Shown: one piece after another, positions 1 through 10,603 of the stretch | Position numbering within the stretch: position 1 is the stretch's first letter | How the letters are laid out: every line of letters begins with the position of its first letter | Origin: Scenedesmus sp. ARA3 | Taxonomy: Eukaryota; Chlorophyta; Chlorophyceae; Sphaeropleales; Scenedesmaceae | Direction: 5' to 3' | NCBI GenBank assembly: GCA_004335835.1 | Contig: RWJK01001651.1 | Location: 18,440-82,439 of the forward strand | DNA: 64,000 nt | The notes under the pieces: generated by a model | Told to the model about the DNA's origin: nothing | Seen by the model: only the letters and a program-made list of their open reading frames with translations | Database searches by the model: none | Program-made: the position numbers and the translations under genes

Positions 1-580
1 GCTGTGGTTGTTGGAGGGGCGAGCACCAAGCGGGGGATCCACCTGCAGGCAGCAATCCATTTTTGAAGCACCAGCAAGATTCAGATTCTGCACTCATCAG
101 TAATCATACTGTAAGCAAGCAATTCATGCAGGGCCAGAGTAAGTGTTATGATAACAAATCTTAAATCCTGCAAGCACGCAGAGAAGCCTGCAAGCAACCT
201 GCACCTGATACGGTGGCGCGTTGTCTGGTCCTTGCAGGAAGCACTTGGAGCAAGCGCATAAAACGCCAGGGTGCCGCTGTTATATGTAACACTGCCGTCG
301 GCATTTGTTGTTTGAGTGTTGTCGTTGTCACAAGCCAGCAAATCAAGACGATTCACCTGCAGCAACCAAGCACATGTGTGTTTTCAGACGAAGGTTCTCA
401 GACGGAACACGGCCCAAAACAGGGTAAGCCTGACTGGAAACACGCACCGTGCAATCCTGCAGCACGCCTGCCACCAGGAACGTTGCCTGCACGGGGTCGG
501 CACTGCTGCTGCAGACTGGGTCGCCAGAGCGGTCCTGGCAGGCCAACCTGCATTGGAAGTGGCAAGAAAGGGTGTTAAAA

Positions 581-624
<44 letters not shown>

Positions 625-1249
625 CATGTAGGTAGGTGGTTGCGAGTGTGCCCAGGATGCCGGCAATCATTTCAGAACCATGCCGCCGTCCCCAAACATT
701 TGAAACATTTGATGGCTTCTGCTGGCACAAGTGTCTGGGTAAAAGCATGCACACGAAAGCAATATCCTGCAAGGTGTGCGCGGCAGCAGGCACTCACCCG
801 GGCGATGTGTCAGCGCAGCCCAGGTTGTCCCCAGAGGAAAAGGGTGAATTGCCATAGGAACCAGGCGTGGAACCATAAGTGCCAGACGTTGAGGCCGCCT
901 GCAGGGTGCGGCTGCCCAACACGTCATGTTCAAGCTGCTTGTAGTCAGGCAGGGGCTCAGGGTTGATATTGGCAGCACCTGCAGGATAGCATAAGGCAGC
1001 ACAGCAGAACAGGTCAGCACTGCAGGAGAGAGGCATCAGCTTATATGCCCACGCACACAGTATGCAGCTAGCTCCTGCTCTTTGCTGTTATGTCGCCGTC
1101 ACACAACCGGTTGCTTTATTGCGCAGCCAATAGCATGCAGTGCTACAGCTGCTGCAGTAGCAGCACTGGCACGCCATGATTCAGCACTCACCAAGCTCTG
1201 CGCCCCAGACCACGAGAGCCAGAGCTAGAAGCACTAGTCGCCTCATCAT
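1..1249 (-). CDS. Secreted cysteine-containing protein, 5' part (runs off the window start)
   Basis: The start at 1249 opens a typical signal peptide: two Met, two Arg, then a Leu/Ala/Val-rich core ending Val-Trp-Gly-Ala. Proposed exons on the minus strand are 1192-1249, 798-978, about 421-547 and about 205-356. The first three junctions agree in phase; the donor of exon 3 (near 421) and the end of exon 4 are uncertain. The mature part begins with a Ser/Thr/Gly-rich stretch, then a Cys-bearing segment (GDPVCSSSADPVQATFLVAG) and a later CDNDNTQTTNADGSVTYNSG segment, which look extracellular. I do not recognise the family; an algal cell-wall or matrix protein is only a guess. The intron between exons 2 and 3 carries a CTG run (coding strand) near its 3' splice site. 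The 3' end lies outside the window. Confidence 0.55.
583..626. repeat. CAG/CTG trinucleotide tract in an intron
   Basis: About 14 CAG units on the plus strand, so CTG on the coding strand of the secreted-protein gene. It lies about 35 bp before the 3' splice site at 547/548. Confidence 0.85.
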
Positions 1250-2991
1250 ATCACTGGACGGCGGATGAAAAAGCGGGCAGCGGGTCAGACCAAGAAATGA
1301 TTGCCAGCAGCAAGACGAGGATGGTGTAGCCGTTTGTCGAGGCATCGCCTCGTGTGTGGCTGTGATTATATAAGTGCCCAAGACTTCATGTATTGAAAGC
1401 CGTTCCAGAAGGTGCGACGCTATCTGCTCACGCAAAAGTCACTGCCGGTCCCTCTGCTCACCTCGTCGCTTGCAGAACTGCTGGGCTGTTGTGATGATGT
1501 AAATGAATTTGAAGTTATGCTTTCAAACGTTTCGACCCTATGCTGCTTGCTCAAGCGCTACAGACAGATATGCCTGGGCCTAGCTGAGCAGACAGCTGAG
1601 AGCTGCGCCTACGTGTCGCTTTATGTGCACCAGCTGGATAGCTGAAGCAAATGGTCATTACTAACAACAGGTCGTTCTGTGAGCCGGCTATTTATAGGCG
1701 GTCCAAGCTGTTATGTTTGAATGAATCGCACATCAGCAAACCCTAACCACTAGTGAACGGACCCAGTCGGACACGATGGAATACTAAAAATAGTATGTTA
1801 ATGTTTCTTACGCTGTTATCAAAGACGCGTTGGGCATCGCGTGAGACTGGAAGCCGCAGCTGCACGCCTGGTCCCGCACGTGTGTGGTCCCGCACGTGCG
1901 TGGCCCCTTGGTTGTCCGGTACTACCAGTGGTAGCTGATGCCTGCACGATGGATTGTGCCATATGGCACCACAGGCTGTGCTTTGTTTGCTGCTGAAAGG
2001 TTTTGCATTAGTGAACAGGCTTTCACGTAGCTCCAACTCAGTCACTTATCTGAAGCTGGACAAGCGCACTGCGCTGCTGCAGCTATGAGGTTGGCAAGCT
2101 GGCAACCTCGTCGTGAGGCACCAGCACGAGGCCCACAGCCAGCTATGAGAGCGTGGCGTAACATTGACAGTGCTGTGAGATGTACCACATCCCGGTTGCA
2201 ACCGTGCAGTAGCAGGAGAAACCAGTGCGCTGCCGGGGCTTGGCTGATCATCAGCTCAGCTTGGCGGCCAGACAGCCTGCCTGTCAGGCAGAAGCCTTTG
2301 ACATGTAAACGGGTCTTTGAGACGGTGGAGCCGTATCAATCCTTCCTTTTACATATTTCTGCAAACCAGCAAAGACTACAAGCAAGTGGCCTTCAAGGCA
2401 TGCCATTGCGTGCCTGCACCCCCCCCCCTCCCTGCACATCTGCTTGTCTACATCATCTGGTCTGGATAGGATGCAACGATGCTGGCCCGCCACAGACGCC
2501 ACGCATGCAGCATCACATTTCTACTGCACAGCGCCAACCCATGTCCATCTCGCAGGATGGCACGCTGCATCATCTGAGCGTCTGCAGGACGCTCAAGCTG
2601 CCTCAACGCGGCTTGCTGGCTGCGGCTGACAGGAAGTGCAGCTGGCGTGCGCAGCAGACTGCTAGCAAGTCTGCACTGGGCTGCTGCTGCTGCTGCTGGC
2701 CCTGGCTGACCCAGTCCATTGCATGCACCGCTGATTGTGTGCGCAGGGTGCTGAGCAGGTGCCCCTTCTGCAAGCATGGCAAGAACATCATGCAAGCCGT
2801 GGCTTATAAGTCATATGTGCTTGATGTAGACGGTTCGGACTCCTGGACTGTGCGAGACAGGCGTTGTCATTGGTACACGCCACCATGTTCATGCCGTCGC
2901 AGGCTGCAGGGTCAGCATGTACATGCCAGGTCACGCAGCAAGTCAGGTGCAGCTACTAAGCTTCTTGCACAGCGCCTGTTGCGGCTACCTA
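1250..2991. other. Intergenic region with no supported gene
   Basis: Between the 5' end of the secreted-protein gene and the 3' end of the WD40 gene. Open frames here have Cys/His/Gln-rich composition typical of shadow frames of CAG/TGCA-rich DNA, and no domain or signal is recognisable. It includes a run of ten C near 2419-2430. The 3' UTR of the WD40 gene must fall in the upper part. Confidence 0.6.
1366..1373 (-). promoter_or_regulatory. TATA-like box upstream of the secreted-protein gene
   Basis: TTATATAA stands about 117 bp before the start codon at 1249 in a GC-rich setting, a sensible distance for a TATA element with a short leader. The motif is palindromic, so it gives no direction by itself; the only credible gene nearby is the minus-strand one. 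Confidence 0.35.
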
Positions 2992-3682
2992 CTAGCTATG
3001 TCGTTCCTGCAAGCAAACATGGACCAACAAACGCAGAAAAAACAGGCCCCACAGGCAGCTTCCCACACCATAGCTGCGCAACATATGTCCCTGCACTGCT
3101 GCGCAGCTCGCACCTTGTTGTAGAGCCGCAGCTGTGGCTGCTTGCCGCTGCCGCCTGCTGCCAGCAAGCCCTCAGCTGCACATCCCGGCGGCCCAAACCT
3201 TGCTGCATACAGCATGCAGGCATCCTGCTGCGGCTGGTAGAAGGGCAGGTTGGTCAACAGCCTCCCACTGCCAAAATCCCACAGCTGCAGGACAGGCAGA
3301 GAGGCAGACGCACGCTCATGCTTGCAGGACCACTGTGTGCCATGTACAGCTTGCAGGATCTAGCAACCTGCAGGACTAAGCAGATGCAGGCACACTGCCG
3401 CAACACGTTTGATGCAAACGCTGCTCTACAGAACGCAGCCTTGCGCAGTCACATGCATGTGCCGCACACTCGCCAGGCCAACTGCATTGTCGCACATTTG
3501 CCTCCAGCCTCACCTGCAGTGGGTGCCTGTCTCTCCAGCTGCCAGTGAGCACTCTGCTGCCCTGCACATCCAAGCCGTCTCCACAAACCCAGCTGCCACC
3601 TGCTATGCTGCGCACCGAGTGGCCCACTCGTAGGTCCCACACCTGTACAGTGGCATCCCAGCCTGCACTCAGCAGCACCTGC

Positions 3683-3717
<35 letters not shown>

Positions 3718-6514
3718 TGCGGCCATTGCAGTATCAACATCATGCAGGACACAACCATCGTCCTGCAAGCACAGAGGAGCGGTTGAACAAGTTCAAGCTG
3801 CCAAGGCTAGCACAGCTGTAGTGGCACAGCAGCAGGCAGTTTCCTGCAAGCAGCACAGCCAAATCAACCAGCAGCAGCCGCCTGCAAAAGGTGCTACCCT
3901 GTGCAGCGCAGCATCACCTGGCAGTCCTCGGGCTTCCATGCCAGTCCAAAGCAGCAGCAATCCCATGCAAGACAGCACACCATATCCTGCAAACTCTGTA
4001 GCGCATTACCTGGCAGTCCTCAGGCTTCCAAGCCAGCCCAAACACAGTGTTGCTGTGCCCGCAGCAGTCCTTGCCATCACCGCCAGTGAGCCGCAGCAGC
4101 GGCGTGCGCTGCTGGTCGTCATACACGCGCACCGCCATGTCGGTGCCTGCAGTGGCAAACAGCTGTACAACATGTGCCAGCATGTGAAGATCAGCATCAG
4201 CAGTAGCAGCAGCAGCAGGATGCATGCGAGTCAGCATGTCAGCACGGCATGGCAGATGCCGTTGGTGCTCAGAAGGTGCAAAGGTAGTTTCCTGCAAGCT
4301 GCAACGGGATCATGCATGTGTGACAAATACTCCTCACGCTGGTGCTGGTGTCCTTCTTTCTACATGTACTGCAGTGATACAGCTTGCAGGAAGGCGACTG
4401 CTATGCCGCTTGCAGGAGTGCAGCTTGCAGGAACGCAATTGCTGTGTACAGCGTGGCACGTTGGCAAACATAACCACCACCAGTGATTTTTAGGGCACCA
4501 GCTGCATGGCAGCCACTCTTGCCAAGCGTAGCCGCTCTCTTGCATTGTTGCCGCCGACAGCAGTCGCTGACGAGACACAAATCAGGCGCCTCACCTGCCC
4601 ATCTGGCCTGATGCTGATGTTGTTGATCTTGCTGCTGCCCTCATCACTCTGGGCCACTACGCTGCGCGTGCCTGTGTGCACATGCAGCAGCTTGCTGCCC
4701 TGCAGTTGGCAGCAGCAGCAGCAGCAGCGTAGGCTAGGTCATGCACATGAAGGCTACAGTAGCTGATAGAGGTGACACACGGGGTGACCTCAACTCACTG
4801 TTGCAGACTGTGTGGGGCAACAGGCCTTTGTAAGCAGCCATGCCCGCACAGACAAACAGCTTGCGACACTGTCTGCTGTGTTTATTAACAGAAGGACAGC
4901 CGCAGGCAGGCAGAGCAGGTAAAGCAGTTCTGCTACCTGTGCTGCTGCTGCTGCGGCGGCGGCGTAATACCGCAAAACCGTGTGTGCGGAAGTGGCAGCA
5001 ATGCAACACAGCTGCTGTACAAAAATTGCAGCTCTGAGGGCGACACATGATGTAAGAGGACAAACATGATGTGCAGTGCACAGGCACACAGCCCACATGC
5101 AGCAGTCCAACACAGCACGTCCCCATACGGACGCAATGCATTGCGTGCTGATACAACGCTACACTGCCGCACCTTTGCGACTAGCAGCATGCTACGGTTG
5201 GCGGCACCACCAGCAGCGGTAGGCAGCCGGAAGCGCACAGCTGTAACCACAGCATCTGGTGCTTCCTGCAGCGGCAGGCTATCCAACACCTGCCCGCTGC
5301 TGGCGTCCACCAGCTGCATACACAGGACAGCAGACATACATAACAGCAGCCGCGGCACGATCATGAGGCAGCAGGTGAGATCACGTGCTCAGCTCAAGCG
5401 TCCTTGCAAATGCATCATACATGCGGCTGCGCTGTGCACATATGTGAAAGCCAGGTTGTGGCATCCATCTGCACTATGAATGCATGTGTTGAGTGCACTT
5501 GGCAACCACTGCACAAGCCCATACACCCCAGCAGCTGCCATAGATCCCTGTGACACAGCGTCTCCTGCCTGGCATTGATGCACAGCTGCAGCAACTTCCA
5601 CTCCCGCCAGCAATGCGCTGCTACCCCAGCAGCACGCACCAGCACTTGCCCCAGCCTGCAGCCCACTGCTGCTGTTGAGGTGTCCCTGGCTAGGCTGATG
5701 CAGGTGGCCTCCTGCCCCGGCTCCAGCTGCACCACACGGCCTGCGCATGGCAGCAGTAGTAGCAGCAGCAGCAGCGGCAGCAGCAGCAGCAGCAGCTTGG
5801 TAGGACTGGATGATCATGCATCATGGCAGGTTGCCAGAGACATGCTGCTGGCATGTGTCGAGGCTGGTGCTGGATGAGACCCTGCATGCATGGTGTGCAG
5901 CACAGCCCCTGAGCTGTTGCCTCATTGCCTGGGCCAAAAAGGCCTGACACCACACAGCTGAGTCCGTGATGCACTCGACATGTGCATTCGCTGTCATGTG
6001 TTGCATGCCCAACCTAGTGTCCAGCCTAACCTAGTGTGTTGTGTGTACATGGAACGGTTTCACAACGAGCATCGTATAGATAATAGCAATCTCAGGCCAG
6101 GCTGATCTGCTCAGGGTGAGATAGACACTGCATTACTATCTGAGGGCAGCTCAGCAGCCTTGACGGCACTAGCATAGTAAAACATGATCCAGCATCACGT
6201 ATCATGCTCGCTAGCTGCTGCACAGTCACCTGGCTGCAACTGTTCCCCATCCTTGACTGCCTGCAGCAGGAAGTTTAGCGGCTCTGCCTCAGGCTGGGGT
6301 GTGTACTTCTGCTGTGCTAGTTCACTTCGCTGCTGCGAAGAAAGGGATGAATTGAACAGATCTGCAGAAAACACAGGCTCCTCATCACGGATGTGCTCCC
6401 TGCAAGCAGCACGGTCGGTGCACAGTTCAGCAGAGAAGCATTGCTGTGCAGTACTCTACCTGCAATGCTGCGTGCGATCACAATCACCCACCCTTCATCA
6501 CCGGAGTATTCCAT
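2992..6514 (-). CDS. WD40-repeat beta-propeller protein
   Basis: Proposed exons on the minus strand: 6460-6514, 6230-6361, 5640-5740, 5173-5313, 4595-4699, 4010-4162, 3514-3678, 3114-3284 and a possible four-codon last exon 2992-3006. Phases agree throughout, giving about 345 residues. After a short N-terminus (MEYSGDEGWVIVIA) come propeller blades: a degenerate one around ISLARDTSTAAVGC, then VDASSGQVLDSLP, INNISIRPDGQ, LFATAGTDMAVRVYDD with GHSNTVFGLAWKPEDCQ, LLSAGWDATVQVWDLR, GSRVLTGSWR followed by LWDFGSG, and LLAAGGSGKQPQLRLYN. WD40 propellers scaffold protein complexes; nothing shows which complex this one serves. The length fits a single seven-blade propeller. The last exon is the weakest part of the model, and one small blade exon could be missing between 4700 and 5172. 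Confidence 0.82.
3909..4040 (-). repeat. Ghost copy of the 3' end of WD40 exon 6
   Basis: The true exon end (4010-4039, encoding LAWKPEDCQ then a GTAATG donor) is copied about 90 bp downstream at 3912-3947 with near-identical sequence and its own GTGATG donor. The copy lies in the following intron and is not needed for the reading frame. Confidence 0.8.
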
Positions 6515-7240
6515 GCGTGCAAAAACCAAAGTTACTGCTTCAGCTCGAGCAGGATTGGGCGATCCCTGACAAGCTCTCGGAGCCCGCCTTTTCACACGAC
6601 TTCACAGTACGGTTGCAGCAGGCAGCGCACAGTTTTCAGGTTTAATTGCATCGGATTCGTACTGCAAACGTTTCTCGACAAGCTCGAGAGTGTCAGAGCA
6701 GATGTTAAGAATGTGGAAGGCTGAGGGCAGGCAGGAGAGCATAGATCGGCCTGTAAAGGCCACCGAACTACCTGAGAAACAATTCTTTAAAGTATCTCGT
6801 CGAGTCTGCATTAATAAGGGTGTTCGTAACCACGACAACAACAGGCAATTGAGCTGAGCAGCCCCTTATCTGTATCGAACATTCGAAATGTTTATAGCAG
6901 CATAATCATTTCCCTTAGGTTTTAAACACACCTGCTGGTCGCTGCTAAACACTTCTAGGAACATCTGTAGCTGTGTTGGCGCTTGCGGGCTGCTTTGGCT
7001 GTTTGAGGTGCGCTTCTGCGAGCATTCTCGGCTTTAGGCATATATACCTTGATACTGAAATAGCTGCAGCAAGTCCTGCGCTTTCTGATGCACAGCAACA
7101 GCAGTGGCAGCAGCAGCAGCAGCACATGCACTACCTTACTCTCACTGGTAGCTGCCTGCAACTGCCTTTGTTCCCCTTTTGTTGACGACTGCGGCCATCA
7201 CTCCTGCAGCTAGCATAGCTTAGCAGCAGTCAGCTGCAGC
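6515..7240. promoter_or_regulatory. Divergent promoter region between the WD40 and BuGZ/SUF4 genes
   Basis: About 726 bp separate two start codons that face away from each other, so both promoters must lie here unless there are unseen leader exons. It is more AT-rich than its surroundings. A TATATA stands at 7041-7046, about 195 bp before the start at 7241. No single element can be assigned with confidence. Confidence 0.45.
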
Positions 7241-8848
7241 ATGGGGCGCAAGAAGAAGAAAAGAGAGGAAGACCAGAAGCCCTTCTGCTGGTACTGTGAC
7301 AGGGAGTTCATAGATGAGCCTACACTGGTGCAGCACCAGAAGAGCAAGCACTTCAAGTGCGCAGACTGCAACCGCAAGCTCAACACGGCGGGGGGGCTAT
7401 GCGTGCATGCGTACCAAGTGCACAAGCGCACCGTTACAGAGTGAGTAGGGATTAATGGCTACTGACAGCACAGCCGATCACAATGACAGTCCAGCCCCAG
7501 TCATGCAGTCTGACATGCATCTGCACATATGTTCAACTGCCTCGCATAATTTGCTGTCATTGTTTGCTTGCAGCAGGGTGGCTGAAGTGTGGATTGCTGG
7601 ATTCTGTCCACCCTCTGTTGTCGGCTCTGCAGCACATGACGCACGTACAAAGCTGCCCATTGCCCTCCTCACCCCTTGGTGCTCCTGGTGCAATATGTTC
7701 TGCAGGATCCCAGCAGCGCTGCCAGGCAGGACGGGTGTGGAGCGGGAGATCTTTGGCATGGCTGGCGTGCCTGCGGGCGCAAAGCCCGGCAAACCCTGGG
7801 GAGACGGTGCGTGGGCTGCTGCTGCTGCAGCCGCTTGTACGCGCGTTTGCAAGGTTGAGAGGTGGTTGTTGGGGCATGTGAATGCAGCAGGGATAAGCTA
7901 GATAAGCTAGAGTACGAGCAAACTGGAGAGGGACGCACCGGCAGTGACCATGTCCGCAGCAGGCACCAGCAGCTGCATGCTGATCTGCAGCCGATCGACT
8001 GTACAGCAATGTGGCATATAGCAGAACCACTTGCCAACCTGCCCACCACACATTGCGTCATTAGTTGCACTTGAACGTGCAGTCGTATCATCTGATCGCA
8101 AAGAATGTGTATATATTTTGTGCTGCAGAGGGCGAGCCGACCAGCAAGAAAGCCAAGACAGAGCCAGAAGCAGCAGCAGCAGCAGCAGCAGCAGGCAGCG
8201 GCCCGCCACTGCCACCTATGGGCATGCATGGCGGCCCTGGCAGCAACGGCATGATGGGGGGCCACATGGGCGGGCCTATGGGCGGGCACATGGGCCCTCA
8301 CATGGGCATGGGCATGCCACCTGGGCCTCACATGCCTGGCATGATGCAGATGGGCGGTGGGCCGATGGGCGGCGGGCCGATAGGTGGTGGGCCGATGGGC
8401 GGTGGGCCGCCGCCGCACATGCGGGGGCCGCATGGTGGGCCGGGCATGGGCCAGCCGCCGCCACCTGGCATGGGCATGGGGCCAGGTGAGAGTGTTGGCT
8501 GCATGGCAGGTGGTTGGTACAGCGGGTGGGCGCTGCTTCTTTCTTGTTTATGATGTTGTTGGGGTGCGGCTGCGCGTGCTGTGTTCATGTGCAGTGGCCG
8601 GGGGCAGTGCCAGGTGCTGCTCGGTGTGTGAGGGCAGTAGCGGCAGAGAGCTGGCTGTAGTGGGTGGTGCATGGGGCTGTGTGCAGTTGAGAGGCAGCAG
8701 GAGGAGCGCGTGCTGGCGTTTGTGATGTCAGCAGCGTAGCATAACTCGCCACACTATGAACTACCACCTGGGTGCTTGAGCTGTGCGCAGCAGCAACGCA
8801 CACCATGCATTGCTGCCACGCAATAGCTACATCGACAACTGTGCGGCG

Positions 8849-8887
<39 letters not shown>

Positions 8888-10521
8888 AGGCGGCATGGGC
8901 CCCATGGGTCCCCCAGGCTTCATGGGCGGCCCGCCACCAGGCATGATGGGCGGCCCACCGCATAGACCGTGGGTAGCAGCGGAAACTAACAACGCAACAG
9001 CAACGTGTACACAATGCTCAGCCGCCAGTGCACATCTGCGCCTTTCAGCGGCTCACGTGATATGCCCTCGACACATCTGCCTGTTGCCGGCTGTGCTGCG
9101 GGTGTGCCTGTCCTGCTGGCTTGTGCGCTGTTGTAGGTGATGTTGCTTGCTTTTGTGTGGTGATGCTGTCTGAGCAGCTGCATAACTGGTGCAGAGCAGC
9201 ACATGTAGTATCTATTTGTGTTTTGGCATCGGTTCAGCCCTGGCAGGCCATATACCGCATCTGGCAACTCGCACATACACTCACATGTTAGAGCACTCAC
9301 TGCAGCACCCTGCATTGCCTGCTGCTGTCTGCCGGCATCCCTCCTCCCTTTCCTCTGCAAGCAGCTTTGGCAACCAGCCGCCACGCCCGGGCATGTTTGG
9401 GGGCCAGCCGCCACCCCCCATGGGCAGGCCTGGAGGGCCCGGCGGCCCCAGGGGCCCACCAGGCGGCCCTGGGGGACACATGGACGGTCCCGGCGGGCCC
9501 CGGGGGCCACCAGGCGGTTCAATGGGACACATGGACGGTCCCGGCGGCCCAATGGGTGGCGGCCNCCCGCCTGGCTACGGGCCTCCTGGCGGGCCTGGCG
9601 GCTATATGGATGGCCCGCCACCTCCCGGCATGATGCACCCAGGGCCACCACCAGGTGCGGCGCTTGAGTTGAGCTGTTCATATGTGTGCTGCTGCTGCTG
9701 CTGTTGCCGTGCTTGGCATAAGCCTACTGCTGACCTGGCACAGCCTCGCTGCCCACCTGGCACCAGTGCATGTGATGTTGCTGACCTGGCACAGCCTGAC
9801 CGCTGACCTGGCATAGTCCTACTGCTGACCTGGCATAGTCCTGCTGCTGACCTGTCATAGCCCTACTGCTGACATGGCACCCGCTTGCCGCTGTCCTGCA
9901 TGTGATAGGCTGGTGTGGAAAGGCAGTTTCAAGGCATATGTTATGCTGGTGCCTGGCACACCCTCATGTGTGCATCAGGCACAGCCATTGCTTGCACCAC
10001 GCGCATGTGTGCGATGCTGTGCGAGCACCACGCACCACCCACAGTGCTTTGAGCAGCTTTGAGCAGCTTTGAGCATGTACACAAAAGCTCTGACAACTGT
10101 GTGTGGTACTGATGTGCTGCTGTGTGCAGTCATGCCCATGCGGCCGCCAGGTGGGCCGCTGTTCCCCATCGGGCAGCAAGGCCCACACAGCGGAGGCGGC
10201 CCTGGGCCAGCAGCAGCAGCAGCAGCAGGCCCCTCAGGCCCCAGCAGTGGCGGCCCTGGGCAGCCGTTGTTCCCTGTGCTGCCTGGCAGTGCTGCTGCGC
10301 CAGTGCCAGCAGCAGTGCCGGCGGCAGCAGCAGCAGCAACAGCAGCGTCAGCGGATGGCATGATGTTTGAGTCGAAGCTGGTGTGGGCGGATGAGCAGTA
10401 CTCTTTGGAGGAGCGGCGGGCGATGCTGCCAAAGTATGCCAAGGCACGTGCAGCCGCAGCAGCAGCAGGGGCGATGTCGATGGGTGCTGGCAATGGAGCT
10501 GCAATGGTGCTTGCGCCATGA
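7241..10521 (+). CDS. BuGZ/ZNF207 and SUF4-type C2H2 zinc-finger protein
   Basis: Exons 7241-7440, 7706-7806, 8129-8485, 8890-8968, 9362-9654 and 10130-10521 join in phase to about 473 residues. The N-terminus MGRKKKK and two linked C2H2 fingers (C16, C19, H32, H37 and C40, C43, H56, H61) match the start of animal ZNF207/BuGZ and plant SUF4. The [17 protein letters not shown] segment after them is the family's next conserved block. The middle is Gly/Pro/Met-rich and disordered. The C-terminus [20 protein letters not shown] matches the conserved SLEERR...LPKY tail. In animals BuGZ binds Bub3 and microtubules; in Arabidopsis SUF4 regulates FLC transcription. The algal role is not known from sequence. 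One base (9565) is unresolved, giving one unknown residue. A TGTAA element follows about 78 bp after the stop. Confidence 0.93.
8851..8886 (+). repeat. (CTG)12 tract just before a 3' splice site
   Basis: Twelve CTG units run directly into the acceptor CAG at 8887-8889 of BuGZ/SUF4 exon 4, so the repeat itself supplies the pyrimidine-rich tract. Confidence 0.9.
9565..9565. other. Unresolved base (N) in a coding Gly/Pro-rich repeat
   Basis: A single ambiguous base inside exon 5 of the BuGZ/SUF4 gene. The frame is preserved and one codon cannot be translated. Confidence 0.98.
9723..9881 (+). repeat. Intronic minisatellite, unit about 22-23 bp
   Basis: Imperfect copies of CTGCTGACCTGGCATAGTCC follow one another in intron 5 of the BuGZ/SUF4 gene. 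At least five are recognisable, with CACAGCC and CATAGTCC variants. Further along the same intron (10045-10075) there is a short triple repeat of GAGCAGCTTT. Confidence 0.75.
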
Positions 10522-10598
10522 GCATCAAGCTGTGTTGCGGTCGTGTACACACAAACTTTGAGCATACTGAGATGTGGTAGATGGGTAGATGCAGCAGC

Positions 10599-10603
10599 TG
10601 TAA
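10599..10603 (+). terminator. TGTAA polyadenylation signal of the BuGZ/SUF4 gene
   Basis: TGTAA is the usual polyadenylation signal of chlorophyte green algae. Here it lies 78 bp after the stop codon on the coding strand. Confidence 0.5.

Noticed and set aside
2085..3548. 487-codon plus-strand open frame
   Set aside because: It overlaps WD40 exons on the opposite strand and has Cys/Gln/His-rich composition with no domain. It is a shadow frame of CAG/TGCA-rich DNA.
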